Shown piece by piece: positions 28,827 through 37,976 of a stretch of DNA of 64,000 bases. The translations under genes and the position numbers were made by a program. Each line of letters starts with the position of its first letter. Positions within the stretch are counted from its first letter, which is position 1. The DNA is from Nisaea acidiphila (GTDB lineage Bacteria; Pseudomonadota; Alphaproteobacteria; Thalassobaculales; Thalassobaculaceae), in the NCBI RefSeq assembly GCF_024662015.1, contig NZ_CP102480.1:2266501-2330500 (forward strand), in the 5' to 3' direction. The notes beneath the pieces are model-generated. The model searched no databases and was not told the origin of the DNA. It saw nothing but the letters and a program-made list of their open reading frames with translations.

Positions 28827-29324
28827 TCAGATCTCGCCGCGCTCGGCGGCGTCGATCAGAGCATCGGTCAAAACCAGTTTCGCCGTGCGGACCGAAGCGA
28901 AGGGAAAGCTCAGCCGCTCCCCGTCCTGCTCGATCGCCACGGTTCCGTCATCCGCGGCCCCGAGCACTTCGCCCCGGAACCGCTTGCGCCCGTCCACCGC
29001 AACCTCGAGCTCGATCTTGGCCTCGAAGCCGGCGAACCGGTTGTAATCCTCGGGCCGCACCAGCGGCCGGTCGATGCCGGGCGAACTGACCTCCAGATTG
29101 TATTCCCCGGAGATCGGGTCCTCGACATCGAGGATCAGCGAGATGGCGCGGCTGATATCGGCGCAGTCATCGACCGTCATCTGGTTCCGGTCGGTGCGCT
29201 CGGCCATGATCTGCAGGACCGCCCTCTTCCCGCCGGTGAAACTCACCCGGACGAGGTCGTATCCCATCGACTCGATCGAAGGGCCAATCATCGCGGCAAT
29301 CCGCTCGGTCAGCTGCTGCGTCAC
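28827..29324 (-). CDS. rimP: Ribosome maturation factor RimP, GTG start
   Basis: RimP helps late assembly of the 30S subunit. The 165-aa product starts at GTG 29324 with AGAGGA upstream. The N-terminal domain has MGYDLVRVSFTGGKRAVLQIMAERTDR and the conserved DCADISRAISLILDVEDPISGEYNLEVSSPGIDRPLV (residues 52-88); the C-terminal SH3-like domain carries RFRGEVLGAADDGTVAI. It heads the rimP-nusA-ylxR-infB-rbfA-truB-rpsO-pnp cluster and is preceded by a likely promoter and attenuator. Confidence 0.96.
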   Translation of the reverse strand: MTQQLTERIAAMIGPSIESMGYDLVRVSFTGGKRAVLQIMAERTDRNQMTVDDCADISRAISLILDVEDPISGEYNLEVSSPGIDRPLVRPEDYNRFAGFEAKIELEVAVDGRKRFRGEVLGAADDGTVAIEQDGERLSFPFASVRTAKLVLTDALIDAAERGEI

Positions 29325-29342
29325 CCGTGTCCTCTAATGGTC

Positions 29343-29362
29343 CGTCCGGCCGGGGCCGGACG
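29343..29362 (-). repeat. GC-rich hairpin in the rimP leader
   Basis: CGTCCGGCC (29343-29351) and GGCCGGACG (29354-29362) form a perfect 9-bp dyad 18 bp before the rimP start. It lies just downstream of the T tract of the terminator hairpin and could be part of the same RNA switch, or could slow ribosome access. Confidence 0.5.
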
Positions 29363-29382
29363 ATTTACCCCTCGGAAAACAC

Positions 29383-29408
29383 AAAAAAAAAGTGGGCCGT
29401 TGGCCCAC
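29383..29408 (-). terminator. Strong intrinsic terminator / attenuator between trmB and rimP
   Basis: On the minus strand, GTGGGCC and GGCCCAC (7 bp, 3-nt loop) are followed by nine T residues (29391-29383). It lies 78 bp after trmB and 58 bp before rimP. It would end trmB transcripts, and also any transcript from the promoter at 29449-29476, so it may act as an attenuator of the nusA operon. Confidence 0.88.
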
Positions 29409-29448
29409 CCTATCAGCGTTACCGATTGGGTCATGTAATGGAGAAATC

Positions 29449-29476
29449 AATATAGCGGAGTGCGCGGATGCTTCAA
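29449..29476 (-). promoter_or_regulatory. Likely promoter of the rimP-nusA-infB operon
   Basis: TTGAAG (29476-29471) and TATATT (29454-29449) are separated by 16 bp on the minus strand, just past the trmB stop. RNA would start near 29442, about 34 nt before the terminator hairpin. No other promoter-like pair is obvious between the terminator and rimP. Confidence 0.55.
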
Positions 29477-29486
29477 GAAAATTCGA

Positions 29487-30218
29487 TCAACCGCCGGTAT
29501 CGAGACGCTCGAACCGCATGAAGGCCGGTTGCCGTCCCTGCGCGCGCGCTTTCGCTTCGTAGCGTGTCTCCGGCCAATCTTCCGGCCGCAGCCGCCAGTC
29601 CTGCGGTCCCCGGGCAAGCCAACGGAAACCACGGTGCGCGGTCGCCCGCGCCAGCATCCAGCGCAAATAACCCATGTCGTCTGTCGCCAGTCTCAGCTCC
29701 CCGCCCGGTTTCAGCAGGCGATGGAAGTCGGCGATCGTCCCGTGCTGGATGATGCGGCGCGGATGGTGGCGCTTTTTCGGCCAGGGATCGGCGAAAAGTA
29801 CAGCAATCCGGTCAAGACAGCCGTCCGGCAGAACCGCAAGCAGGTCGCGCACATCGTCCGGATAGATCCGGACATTCGAAAGGCCGCGGTCCTCGCAATG
29901 TCGGAGCAGGCTCGCCACACCGTTCATGAAGGGTTCCGAGCCGATAAAACCAACATCCGGGTTGGCCTCGGCCTGGGCCGCGAGGTGTTCGCCGCCGCCG
30001 AAGCCGATCTCGAGCCAGATCCCCCGCGTTTCCGGCGGAAACAATGTCCGGGGATCAAGCATCGCGTCCGGCGTGCCCGGCAGCTCCACAAGGAGCTCCG
30101 GAAGGCGCTCCTCCAGAAGCGCTTCCATACCCGCGCGCAAGCGCCGACCGCGCCTTCTGCCATAGAAGACGCGGTCGCGCTGTACGATGTCTTTCGGAAT
30201 GTCCTTGCCCGGGGGCAC
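29487..30218 (-). CDS. trmB: tRNA (guanine-N7)-methyltransferase, GTG start
   Basis: TrmB methylates G46 in the variable loop of tRNAs with SAM. The 243-aa product starts at GTG 30218 (M)PPGKDIPKD. It has the family segments YGRRRGRRL, the SAM motif IWLEIGFGGGEHLAAQA (about residue 70), FIGSEPFMNGVASLL, and the RNA-contacting FADPWPKKRHHPRRI (about 140). The KPGGELRLATDD loop follows. It begins 25 bp after metK on the same strand, the standard alphaproteobacterial metK-trmB order. Confidence 0.96.
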   Translation of the reverse strand: MPPGKDIPKDIVQRDRVFYGRRRGRRLRAGMEALLEERLPELLVELPGTPDAMLDPRTLFPPETRGIWLEIGFGGGEHLAAQAEANPDVGFIGSEPFMNGVASLLRHCEDRGLSNVRIYPDDVRDLLAVLPDGCLDRIAVLFADPWPKKRHHPRRIIQHGTIADFHRLLKPGGELRLATDDMGYLRWMLARATAHRGFRWLARGPQDWRLRPEDWPETRYEAKARAQGRQPAFMRFERLDTGG

Positions 30219-30243
30219 GGTTCAGTCCCGTCCTCGTTTGCCG

Positions 30244-31413
30244 TTAAGCGAAAGCGCTCTTCAGCTCGTCGACGAGATCGAGCTTTTCCCAGGTGAAGTG
30301 CCCGTCCCCACCATCCTCGCGGCCGAAATGGCCATAGGCCGAGGTCGGCCTGTAGATCGGGTTGCTGAGCGCGAGCCGCTCGCGGATACCGCGCGGCGAG
30401 AGATCGACCATCTCGCGGATGACGGAGGCCAGTTTCGCCTCGTCCACCTTGCCGGTGTTATAGGTCTCGAAATAGATCGAGAGCGGGTGCGACACGCCGA
30501 TGGCATAGGACACCTGGATGGTGCATTTGTCGGCAAGACCGGCCGCGACGACGTTCTTCGAAACCCAGCGCGCGGCATAGGCCGCCGAGCGGTCGACCTT
30601 GGTCGGATCCTTGCCGGAGAACGCACCGCCGCCATGCGGCGCGGCGCCGCCATAAGTGTCGACGATAATCTTGCGCCCGGTGAGGCCGGCATCGCCGACC
30701 GGACCGCCGATGACGAAGCGGCCGGTCGGGTTCACGTAGAAATGGTCCTCGGGGCACATCCAGCCTTCGGGGAGAACCTTCAGTACATGGCCCCGGACCA
30801 GCTCGCGGATCTCGTCCTGATCCATGTCTTCGTCATGCTGGGTCGAAACCACGACGGAGGTGGCGCGAACCGGCATGCCGTTCGCATATTGCAGCGTCAC
30901 CTGGCTCTTGGAGTCGGGCCCGAAGCCTTTCTCGGCTCCGGACTTGCGCGCCTCGGCCATGGATTTCAGGATCTGGTGCGAGAAATGGATCGGCGCCGGC
31001 ATCAGCGCGTCCGTCTCGCGGCAGGCATAGCCGAACATGATGCCCTGGTCGCCCGCGCCTTCGTCCTTGTTGCCGGCCGCGTCGACGCCCATCGCGATAT
31101 CCGTCGACTGCTCGTGCAGCAGAACGTCGATATCAGCCGTCTTCCAGCTGAATCCTTCCTGATCGTAGCCGATGTCGCGGATCGCCTCGCGGGCGGACTC
31201 GACAATCGCATCCTTTGTGACTGATGCCGGTCCGCGGACCTCGCCGGCAAGGATGACCTTGTCGGTTGTGGCCAGCGTCTCACAAGCGACACGGCTTAAC
31301 GGATCCGCTGCCAGGAACATGTCGACGACGGTGTCGGATATCCGGTCACAGACCTTGTCCGGATGTCCTTCGGAAACGGATTCGCTAGTGAATTCGTAGT
31401 CGGATTGAGTCAA
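30244..31413 (-). CDS. metK: S-adenosylmethionine synthetase, TTG start
   Basis: MetK makes SAM from methionine and ATP. I choose TTG 31413 (M)[26 protein letters not shown] lies 6 bp upstream and the 389-aa length matches the family. The ATG at 31446 would add 11 residues and places the ribosome site inside the gene. Motifs include [27 protein letters not shown] (about residue 120) and the P-loop-like [22 protein letters not shown] (about 265). The leader to the XRE gene is 178 bp and includes a small hairpin (ATGAG/CTCAT) just before the ribosome site; I could not assign a known SAM riboswitch. Confidence 0.97.
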   Translation of the reverse strand: MTQSDYEFTSESVSEGHPDKVCDRISDTVVDMFLAADPLSRVACETLATTDKVILAGEVRGPASVTKDAIVESAREAIRDIGYDQEGFSWKTADIDVLLHEQSTDIAMGVDAAGNKDEGAGDQGIMFGYACRETDALMPAPIHFSHQILKSMAEARKSGAEKGFGPDSKSQVTLQYANGMPVRATSVVVSTQHDEDMDQDEIRELVRGHVLKVLPEGWMCPEDHFYVNPTGRFVIGGPVGDAGLTGRKIIVDTYGGAAPHGGGAFSGKDPTKVDRSAAYAARWVSKNVVAAGLADKCTIQVSYAIGVSHPLSIYFETYNTGKVDEAKLASVIREMVDLSPRGIRERLALSNPIYRPTSAYGHFGREDGGDGHFTWEKLDLVDELKSAFA

Positions 31414-31591
31414 CGGGGGCTCTCCTAGAATATGAGTTGTGCTCATGCCGGCATCAAACGTACCCGTGAACGCCCGGCCCTTTTGAGGCCGCCGCGCATG
31501 AACTCTGTCCGGTGAATCTATCGAAGGCACCGAGAGGTAGGACTACCTGCCGCTTTTGCGAATCCCGGTCAAGCACAAACCGCCGACGGCA

Positions 31592-32083
31592 CTATTCCGA
31601 GTCTTCGCCGTCGAAACTGTTTGCGATGGAGCGCATGAGGTCGAACAGCCGCCGGCGCGCCTCGGGGTCCGCAATCCGGTAATATGCACGCACAAGCTCA
31701 AGAGTCTCGCGCCGGTTCATCGGGTCGTCCGGCAGCTGGTATGCCTCGGGTTCCCGCTCTTTCTCGAAGAGACGGCCAGGGGACTGGTCCTGTACTTCCT
31801 CCGACATTTCCTCGAAGAAGAAGTTGACCGGAACCTCGAGCACCCGACTCAGATCGTACAGTCGGCTCGCGCCGATACGATTGGCCCCGCGCTCGTATTT
31901 TTGTACCTGCTGAAAGGTCAGGCCGAGCGCCTGGCCGAGCTTCTCCTGGCTAATCCCGAGAAGTGTGCGGCGCATGCGTACTCGGGATCCGACATGGACG
32001 TCGACCGGATTCGGTTTCCCCAGGCTGGCCATCCGCCCACCGGGGCGCCGTTTACTCGACGGTTGCTCCATGTTCCAAACCAT
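31592..32083 (-). CDS. XRE-family transcriptional regulator upstream of metK
   Basis: The product is up to 163 aa. The helix-turn-helix covers about residues 30-85 ([54 protein letters not shown]). A C-terminal part with an acidic [10 protein letters not shown] and [31 protein letters not shown] follows. This gene always sits between lnt and metK in Alphaproteobacteria and resembles PraR-type regulators of rhizobia that repress attachment or symbiosis genes. Here the target is unknown. The start is uncertain: ATGs at 32083, 32071 and 32032 all lack a strong ribosome site; the last best matches the family. Confidence 0.88.
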   Translation of the reverse strand: MVWNMEQPSSKRRPGGRMASLGKPNPVDVHVGSRVRMRRTLLGISQEKLGQALGLTFQQVQKYERGANRIGASRLYDLSRVLEVPVNFFFEEMSEEVQDQSPGRLFEKEREPEAYQLPDDPMNRRETLELVRAYYRIADPEARRRLFDLMRSIANSFDGEDSE

Positions 32084-32169
32084 TAATCTAAAATTGCGTT
32101 AAAACCAGTTACCCATACAAACGTATGCAGTCAACAGGAAAGCCTTACCGAAAAAAAGAAAAAAGAGCG

Positions 32170-33783
32170 CTAGACGGAGCGGCGCAGAAAAACAGCCAAA
32201 AGCGGCAGAAAGCCGAGAAGTATCGCGGTGGAATTACGGACGCGCGCATAGGGCGTTTTACTCGGCAGGGCCGCCGGCAACGAACTGTCGATCGTACCGG
32301 TTTCCTCAAGAGGCAAAGAGACCCTGATGCGGCCATAGGCGTCGATCACAGCGGAGATGCCGGTATTCGCCGCCCGGATCACAGGAATGCCCTCTTCCAC
32401 CGCTCGCATACGCGCGGCGGCCAGATGCTGGTAAGGCCCTGAACTGGCGCCGAACCAGGCATCGTTCGTCACATTGACCAGCAGTTCCGGCCGCGGTCCG
32501 CCCGATGCCGTGACGGCCCCGGGAAAGATCACCTCGTAACAGATCAGGGCACCGATCCGCGGCAGCCCGGGATATGCGAAACTTCCCGGCCCGGTCCCGG
32601 CCGTGAAGCCGCTTCCGGTCCTCACCACAGGACCGAGCGGCAACCATTCGCTGAAAGGGACGTATTCCCCAAAAGGTACTAGGTGAAATTTATCGTGCCT
32701 CGCGGCCATCGCCCCGGCAGGATCCAGACTAACAACCGCATTGAAATTGCGGGATTTATTCGCATCGCCACCGACCGGTTCGCGCAACGGCGCCCCGGTC
32801 ATCAGCAAGCCGCCAGGCACGCGAAGCAGCGAACCGAGATAAGCGGCGAGTTCAGGCTCGCGGTTGAGCGCGTAGGGCACCGCGGTCTCGGGCCAGACGA
32901 CGAGGCGCGGCGGGGGCAATTCCGCTATTCCCGCCGGCATTGCATCCGCCCGGCCGAGACGAGTCAGCATCGCATATTTCGCGAGATGCCCCCGGAGCAT
33001 ATCCGGTTTCCATTTGTCCCTCTGCGGAACATTTCCCTGCACGACGCGAACCGTCGGCGCCGACGCATCCGGTTCCGATGCGCTATCGAGCCGCCACACG
33101 CCGTAGCCGGCAAACACCACGGGCAGCAAAAGGCAGCCGGCGCCGACCCACCGTTCGGTGCGGCCGCTGCCTCGGCGCAGTAGCATCAGAGGCGAGAATG
33201 CGAACAACAAAACGAAAAAACCGTATCCGTAGGCACCGAACAGCGCCAACGGCTGCATCAGGGCATCGGAAAAGGTCCAGGCCGACGCCGGCAAATTCCA
33301 GGGAAATCCGGTCGCGACAGTTCCACGCAATATCTCTGCAAGGCTCCAGGCGCCGGCGAACGCCGGTGCGCGGAGCCAGCCGCGCGGCTGGAGACGGAAA
33401 TACAGCAGTGCCGCGAGACCGCCATAAAGCGCCAGTCCTGCCGGAAGACCGGCTGCCGCGAAAGGTACCGCCCACGCAAACCTGTCGCCATCGACCAAGA
33501 GCGCGTTGGAGATCCAGTAGAGCCCCGCGACATGGTGACCGAACGCGAAAGCCCAGCCCGTCGCGAAGGCTCCGCCCCAACTCTGCCGCCGCTCGACCGA
33601 AAGCATCAGGGGCGCAAACGCAAAAATCGCGGGAAGCAGTCCGAACGGCGGCAGCGCGAGCGCGGCGACGGCGCCCGACGCCGCCATGACCGCCAGATTG
33701 CGAATCCCGGTCAGGGCCGCCAGCCGGTTTATGCTTGTCCGGGCGCCCGCGCCCAGCCGGGCGGCGGCCGCCGCCGTGCTCAC
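32170..33783 (-). CDS. lnt: Apolipoprotein N-acyltransferase
   Basis: Lnt adds the third acyl chain to outer membrane lipoproteins. The 537-aa product has several N-terminal membrane helices (about residues 30-215) and a periplasmic nitrilase domain. The catalytic triad is visible: Glu in LVVWPETAVPY (about 298), Lys in HDKFHLVPFGEYVPF (about 364) and Cys in GALICYEVIFP (about 416). It overlaps corC by 4 bases (ATGA), so it is translated with it. The first 20 residues (MSTAAAAARLGAGARTS) are unconserved. Confidence 0.95.
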   Translation of the reverse strand: MSTAAAAARLGAGARTSINRLAALTGIRNLAVMAASGAVAALALPPFGLLPAIFAFAPLMLSVERRQSWGGAFATGWAFAFGHHVAGLYWISNALLVDGDRFAWAVPFAAAGLPAGLALYGGLAALLYFRLQPRGWLRAPAFAGAWSLAEILRGTVATGFPWNLPASAWTFSDALMQPLALFGAYGYGFFVLLFAFSPLMLLRRGSGRTERWVGAGCLLLPVVFAGYGVWRLDSASEPDASAPTVRVVQGNVPQRDKWKPDMLRGHLAKYAMLTRLGRADAMPAGIAELPPPRLVVWPETAVPYALNREPELAAYLGSLLRVPGGLLMTGAPLREPVGGDANKSRNFNAVVSLDPAGAMAARHDKFHLVPFGEYVPFSEWLPLGPVVRTGSGFTAGTGPGSFAYPGLPRIGALICYEVIFPGAVTASGGPRPELLVNVTNDAWFGASSGPYQHLAAARMRAVEEGIPVIRAANTGISAVIDAYGRIRVSLPLEETGTIDSSLPAALPSKTPYARVRNSTAILLGFLPLLAVFLRRSV

Positions 33784-34748
33784 GAAGCGGCCTCGGGCAA
33801 TTGCGATCCGTCCGGCTGCACCCGGTGGATCCGGATGCGCTTGATCCTGCGCGAATCCCCTTCAAGCACTTCGAATTCGAGGCCCGCAGGGTGGGTCAGC
33901 AGCTCGCCGCGGGCGGCGACCCGTCCGGCCAGCGAAAAGACCAGGCCGCCGAGCGTGTCGATCTCCTCGCGCTCCTCCTCGTCCAGCACCTCGCCGAAAA
34001 GCTCTTCGAACTCCTCGATCTCGGCGCGCGCGTCGGCAATGGCTGTATCCGGGCCGACCATGACGATCTTCGGTCCCTCGTCCACGTCGTGTTCGTCAAC
34101 GATATCGCCGACGATTTCCTCGACCAGGTCCTCGATCGTGATCAGGCCGTCGACCCCGCCGAACTCGTCCACGACGAGCGCCAGGTGACGCCGGGTCAGC
34201 CGCATCTCCTGCAACAGATCCATCGCGCGGATCGAGGGCGAGACGAACAGCACCTCGCGCAGCAGAGAGCTGAGCGGAACGTCCTTTCCGGCATGGATAT
34301 GGGCGAGCACATCCTTCATATGGACCATGCCCACGACGTCATCGAGGGTTTCGCGATAGACCGGCACGCGGCTATGCGCATCCTTCACCATGTCCGATAC
34401 GAGATCGTTCAACGAAGTATCGATCGCGACGCCGGTGATATCGGCCCGGGGCACCATGACGTCGCGCGCGGTGATGTCGCGGAGGCCGAGGATGTTCCGG
34501 ATCAGCGCCCGCTCATGCGGATCGATGGCGAGGTCCTCGCCGGGTTTGCCCGCGCCGTCGACCTCGATCAGTTCTTCCAGCGCGTCGCGCACCGACGCGC
34601 CGCCGTTCCGTTTGATCTTGAAAGCTTTCATGATCTGCTTCAGCGGCCCCCAGGACGGATCGCGCCGCTCCGGCGCATCGACGGGCTCGACCGCGGGAAC
34701 CGCCGCTTCCTCAGCCGCCGCCTGACGGTTCTCCGAATTGGCGCTCAT
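33780..34748 (-). CDS. corC: CorC/HlyC-type protein with CBS pair
   Basis: CorC-like proteins are linked to Mg2+/Co2+ efflux and membrane integrity. The 322-aa product has no membrane segments, two CBS domains (ARDVMVPRADITGVAIDTSLNDLVSDMV near residue 98 and a second near 165 with VVDEFGGVDGLITIEDLVEEIVGDI) and a C-terminal CorC/HlyC domain ending RIKRIRIHRVQP. The first 60 residues are charged and variable. It overlaps ybeY and lnt by 4 bases on each side, so the three are coupled. Confidence 0.93.
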   Translation of the reverse strand: MSANSENRQAAAEEAAVPAVEPVDAPERRDPSWGPLKQIMKAFKIKRNGGASVRDALEELIEVDGAGKPGEDLAIDPHERALIRNILGLRDITARDVMVPRADITGVAIDTSLNDLVSDMVKDAHSRVPVYRETLDDVVGMVHMKDVLAHIHAGKDVPLSSLLREVLFVSPSIRAMDLLQEMRLTRRHLALVVDEFGGVDGLITIEDLVEEIVGDIVDEHDVDEGPKIVMVGPDTAIADARAEIEEFEELFGEVLDEEEREEIDTLGGLVFSLAGRVAARGELLTHPAGLEFEVLEGDSRRIKRIRIHRVQPDGSQLPEAAS

Positions 34749-35311
34749 CGAACCGGCTCCACGATGGGGCTGTAGGGGTCACGGATACCGAAAGCGGCAA
34801 GGATCTCGATCTCGCGCCCTTCCATTGCCGAGGCCTCTTCGTCGGTCTCGTGATCAAAGCCGAGAAGATGCAGAACGCCGTGCACGACAAGATGTCTCAG
34901 ATGGGAATCCAGCGTCTTGCCGTCCCGTTCCGCTTCCATGGCGACCGTTTCGAAGGCGAGTATCACGTCGCCCAGCATATCGGTCCCGCCAACACCGGAT
35001 GCAAGTCCGGAGGGAAAGGACAGCACGTTGGTCGGCTTGTCCTTTCCACGGAAATCCCGGTTGAGGTCCCGGACATCCGCATCGGAGGAAAGGACGATAC
35101 TGACTTCCGTCGGCCTTTGAGGCTTGCCGATCGCGGCGGCCGCGCTGGACACGCAGATCGCCTCGGCATCGGGCAGCGCCTCGGTCCAGGCCGGGTTCGG
35201 CACGGCGACGGCAATATCTAGATGAGAGTCCGGTTGCTCCGGGTCCTCCGGCGGATCCTGTTCAGCCACAGCGCTGAAGCGACTACTTCCTGGCTCCGAT
35301 TCGTCGGGCAC
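34745..35311 (-). CDS. ybeY: Endoribonuclease YbeY (rRNA maturation), GTG start
   Basis: YbeY is a metal-dependent RNase acting in 16S rRNA 3'-end maturation and ribosome quality control. The 188-aa product carries the zinc motif HLVVHGVLHLLGFDHETDEEA (H-x3-H-x5-H, about residues 140-160) and DVRDLNRDFRGKDKPTNVLSFP (about 80). It starts at GTG 35311; the first 30 residues (MPDESEPGSSRF...) are not conserved, so a later start is possible. It sits between phoH and corC as usual. Confidence 0.94.
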   Translation of the reverse strand: MPDESEPGSSRFSAVAEQDPPEDPEQPDSHLDIAVAVPNPAWTEALPDAEAICVSSAAAAIGKPQRPTEVSIVLSSDADVRDLNRDFRGKDKPTNVLSFPSGLASGVGGTDMLGDVILAFETVAMEAERDGKTLDSHLRHLVVHGVLHLLGFDHETDEEASAMEGREIEILAAFGIRDPYSPIVEPVR

Positions 35312-35334
35312 GCGCGGATACTCCTCTGTTGCAC

Positions 35335-36360
35335 CTAATCCTTCGCCCCATCGTCGAGACGGGCGGATTCACGATCATTGTAAGCATTGACGATTTTGGT
35401 CACCAGCGGGTGACGCACAACGTCGCGGGCGGAAAATTCGACGACACTGACGCCGGAGATCCGGCCGAGCACGCCCATGGCATCCACAAGACCGGATTTG
35501 GCGCCGAACGGCAGATCGATCTGCGAGGGATCGCCGGTGATCGCCATCTTCGAATTCTCCCCGAGACGAGTCAGGAACATCTTCATCTGCGTCGGCGTGG
35601 TGTTCTGCGCCTCGTCGAGAATGATGTAGGAGTTTGCCAGGGTCCGCCCGCGCATGAAGGCGAGCGGCGCGACCTCGATCTCGCCGGCCGCCAGACGTCG
35701 CTCGACCTGCTCGCCCGGCATCATATCGTAGAGCGCATCGTAGAGCGGGCGCAAATACGGGTCGACCTTGTCCTTCATGTCGCCAGGCAGGAAGCCGAGC
35801 CGTTCTCCGGCCTCGACCGCCGGCCGCGACAGGATCAGACGCTCGACCTTGCGCTCCATCAACATGGAGACCGCCATGGCGACAGCGAGATAGGTCTTGC
35901 CCGTACCCGCCGGACCCAGGCCGAGAACTAGCTCGTCCTGGGACAGCGCCTGGATATAGCGATGCTGGTTCGGCGAACGCGGCTGAATCGCCCGTTTCCA
36001 GGTCGGAACGAAGGCCGAGCGGTCGTTGAACCCGCTGCTGCCGTTGGCGACGCCGTCCTCGCTCTGGGCCCACTTCACCGCCGCGTCGACCGTGCCGATA
36101 TCGAGAGCCTTGAGTTTCTTGCCGGCATCCCGGTCGCCCTCGAGGCGTCGGTAGAGCGAGGTCAGGGCCGACTGAGCCTTGGTCGCCGCGTCCGCATCGC
36201 CCTCGATCGTGACCTTGTTCCCGAAACAGGAGAGCGAGACCTGGAGCTTCTGCTCGAGACGGGCGAGGTTCCGGTCGTGGTCGCCGAGCAGAGCCGGCAA
36301 GAGATCGTGATCGGCGAATTCCAGCTGGATGACGTCGGTAGCCTCGGTCGTGATGCTCAA
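35335..36360 (-). CDS. phoH: PhoH-family ATPase
   Basis: This is a YbeZ-type PhoH protein, an ATPase linked to RNA metabolism and to YbeY. The 341-aa product has an N-terminal KH-like region and the P-loop [18 protein letters not shown] (about residue 150). The conserved [35 protein letters not shown] and the Walker B/SAT region [33 protein letters not shown] (about 248) follow. It overlaps the miaB stop by 4 bases (ATGA) and precedes ybeY by 23 bp. Despite the name, phosphate control of this paralogue is not implied. Confidence 0.95.
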   Translation of the reverse strand: MSITTEATDVIQLEFADHDLLPALLGDHDRNLARLEQKLQVSLSCFGNKVTIEGDADAATKAQSALTSLYRRLEGDRDAGKKLKALDIGTVDAAVKWAQSEDGVANGSSGFNDRSAFVPTWKRAIQPRSPNQHRYIQALSQDELVLGLGPAGTGKTYLAVAMAVSMLMERKVERLILSRPAVEAGERLGFLPGDMKDKVDPYLRPLYDALYDMMPGEQVERRLAAGEIEVAPLAFMRGRTLANSYIILDEAQNTTPTQMKMFLTRLGENSKMAITGDPSQIDLPFGAKSGLVDAMGVLGRISGVSVVEFSARDVVRHPLVTKIVNAYNDRESARLDDGAKD

Positions 36361-37793
36361 GCAATCGCCCTTTCATGCTCAGGGTTGCGTGACGTGCGGT
36401 CCGGAACGCCGTCCCATTCGCCGGTGACCGCCATTCCGGCAAGGGAGTTTGCGTGCCCGGATTCGATCCGAACGTCGACGATCTTGCCGACGAGCCGGTC
36501 GGGGCCGGGAAAGTGAACCGCCTGCATATAGGGGCCGCGGCCGACAAGCTGGCCGTCTTTCTGCCCGGTACGCTCGACCAGAACCGGCTGCACCGCGCCG
36601 ACGGACGCCGCATTGAAAGCGAGCTGCTGCGCGTTCAGAAGCTGCTGCAGGGTTTCCAGTCGGTCTGACTTCACGGCTTCATCGACTTGCAGGTCCGTCC
36701 CCGCCGCCGGCGTGCCCGGCCGGGGGCTGTATTTGAAGGAATAGGCCTGAGCGTAACCGACTTGCGTTACAAGTTTGAGCGTGGCGGCGAAGTCCTCGTC
36801 GCTTTCGCCCGGGTGACCCACGATGAAGTCGGAGGAGAGCGCCAGATCGGGGCGCGCCTCGCGCAGCCGATCGATGACGCGGAGATAGGCCGCCGCATCG
36901 TGCTTGCGGTTCATCGCCTGCAACACCCTGTCCGAGCCGGACTGCACCGGCAGATGCAGGTACGGCATCAGTTGCGGCACGTCGCGATGCGCCGCGACAA
37001 GCTCCTCGTCAACATCGTTCGGATGCGAGGTCGTGTAGCGTATGCGCTCCAGACCGTCGATCTCCGCCAGTTCGCGGATCAGCCGTCCGAGCCCCCATTC
37101 GCCGCCAGCCGCCTCGCCATGATAGGCATTCACATTCTGCCCGAGCAGGGTGAGTTCCGCGGTTCCTGAGGCGACCAGGCGGCGCGCCTCGGCGAGAACC
37201 TGCGCCACCGGCCGGGAAAACTCGGCACCGCGGGTATAGGGCACGACGCAGAAGCTGCAGAATTTGTCGCAGCCTTCCTGGATCGAGAGAAACGCCGCCG
37301 CGCTGCTGGCATGACGCTCTTCCGGCAGAAAATCGAACTTGCTTTCGACGGGGAAGTCGGTGTCGACGACTCCGGCCCCCCGTGTGCCCCGCCCGCCGCT
37401 CGCGGCTTGACGTTCGACCGCCTTCTGTTCCGCCTCGCGTACCAGTTCCGGCAAGCGGTGATAGGTCTGTGGCCCGAAGACGAGATCGACGAAAGGCGCG
37501 CGGCGCACGATTTCCTCGCCCTCGGCCTGCGCGACGCAACCGGCGACGGCGATCAGCAGAGGCTTGCCTTCTGCGGCACGGGCCTCCTTCTCCCGGCGAA
37601 TCCGGCCAAGCTCCGAGAAAACCTTCTCGGTCGCCTTCTCTCGGATGTGGCAGGTATTGAGAATCACCATGTCCACGTCGTCGGGCGTGGTCACCGGGTC
37701 GTATCCGAGGGAGACGAGGCTGTCCGTCATACGCTCACTGTCGTAGACGTTCATCTGGCAGCCATAGGTCTTGATAAAGAGTTTCTTGCTCAC
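36357..37793 (-). CDS. miaB: tRNA-2-methylthio-N6-dimethylallyladenosine synthase
   Basis: MiaB is the radical-SAM methylthiotransferase that modifies A37 of tRNAs reading UNN codons. The 478-aa product has the UPF0004 domain with three Cys ([15 protein letters not shown] at residue 8, [10 protein letters not shown] near 46, [11 protein letters not shown] near 83). The radical-SAM motif [15 protein letters not shown] is near 174, and a TRAM domain occupies about 390-455. Its stop overlaps the phoH start. About 180 bp separates it from olsA upstream. Confidence 0.97.
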   Translation of the reverse strand: MSKKLFIKTYGCQMNVYDSERMTDSLVSLGYDPVTTPDDVDMVILNTCHIREKATEKVFSELGRIRREKEARAAEGKPLLIAVAGCVAQAEGEEIVRRAPFVDLVFGPQTYHRLPELVREAEQKAVERQAASGGRGTRGAGVVDTDFPVESKFDFLPEERHASSAAAFLSIQEGCDKFCSFCVVPYTRGAEFSRPVAQVLAEARRLVASGTAELTLLGQNVNAYHGEAAGGEWGLGRLIRELAEIDGLERIRYTTSHPNDVDEELVAAHRDVPQLMPYLHLPVQSGSDRVLQAMNRKHDAAAYLRVIDRLREARPDLALSSDFIVGHPGESDEDFAATLKLVTQVGYAQAYSFKYSPRPGTPAAGTDLQVDEAVKSDRLETLQQLLNAQQLAFNAASVGAVQPVLVERTGQKDGQLVGRGPYMQAVHFPGPDRLVGKIVDVRIESGHANSLAGMAVTGEWDGVPDRTSRNPEHERAIA

Positions 37794-37976
37794 GCGCGCT
37801 CAGCCTTGCCGTCCTGAGGACAGCCGAATTTCAGGGAAACGGCCGCACCAATACGCCGTGTGAAACTGAAATTCCAGCGTGCGTTTTCTCTCATCAAGGA
37901 AATGCTAACACCGGGCGGCGCGCAGTCAAGCCGCTGAACCGTCCGGGCGGCAGGTCTTTTTCCCGGCAGAACGCGA

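Noticed and set aside
31414-31591. Possible SAM riboswitch in the metK leader
   Set aside because: There is a small hairpin (ATGAG/CTCAT) before the ribosome site, but I could not match the conserved cores of SAM-II, SAM-V or SAM/SAH riboswitches.
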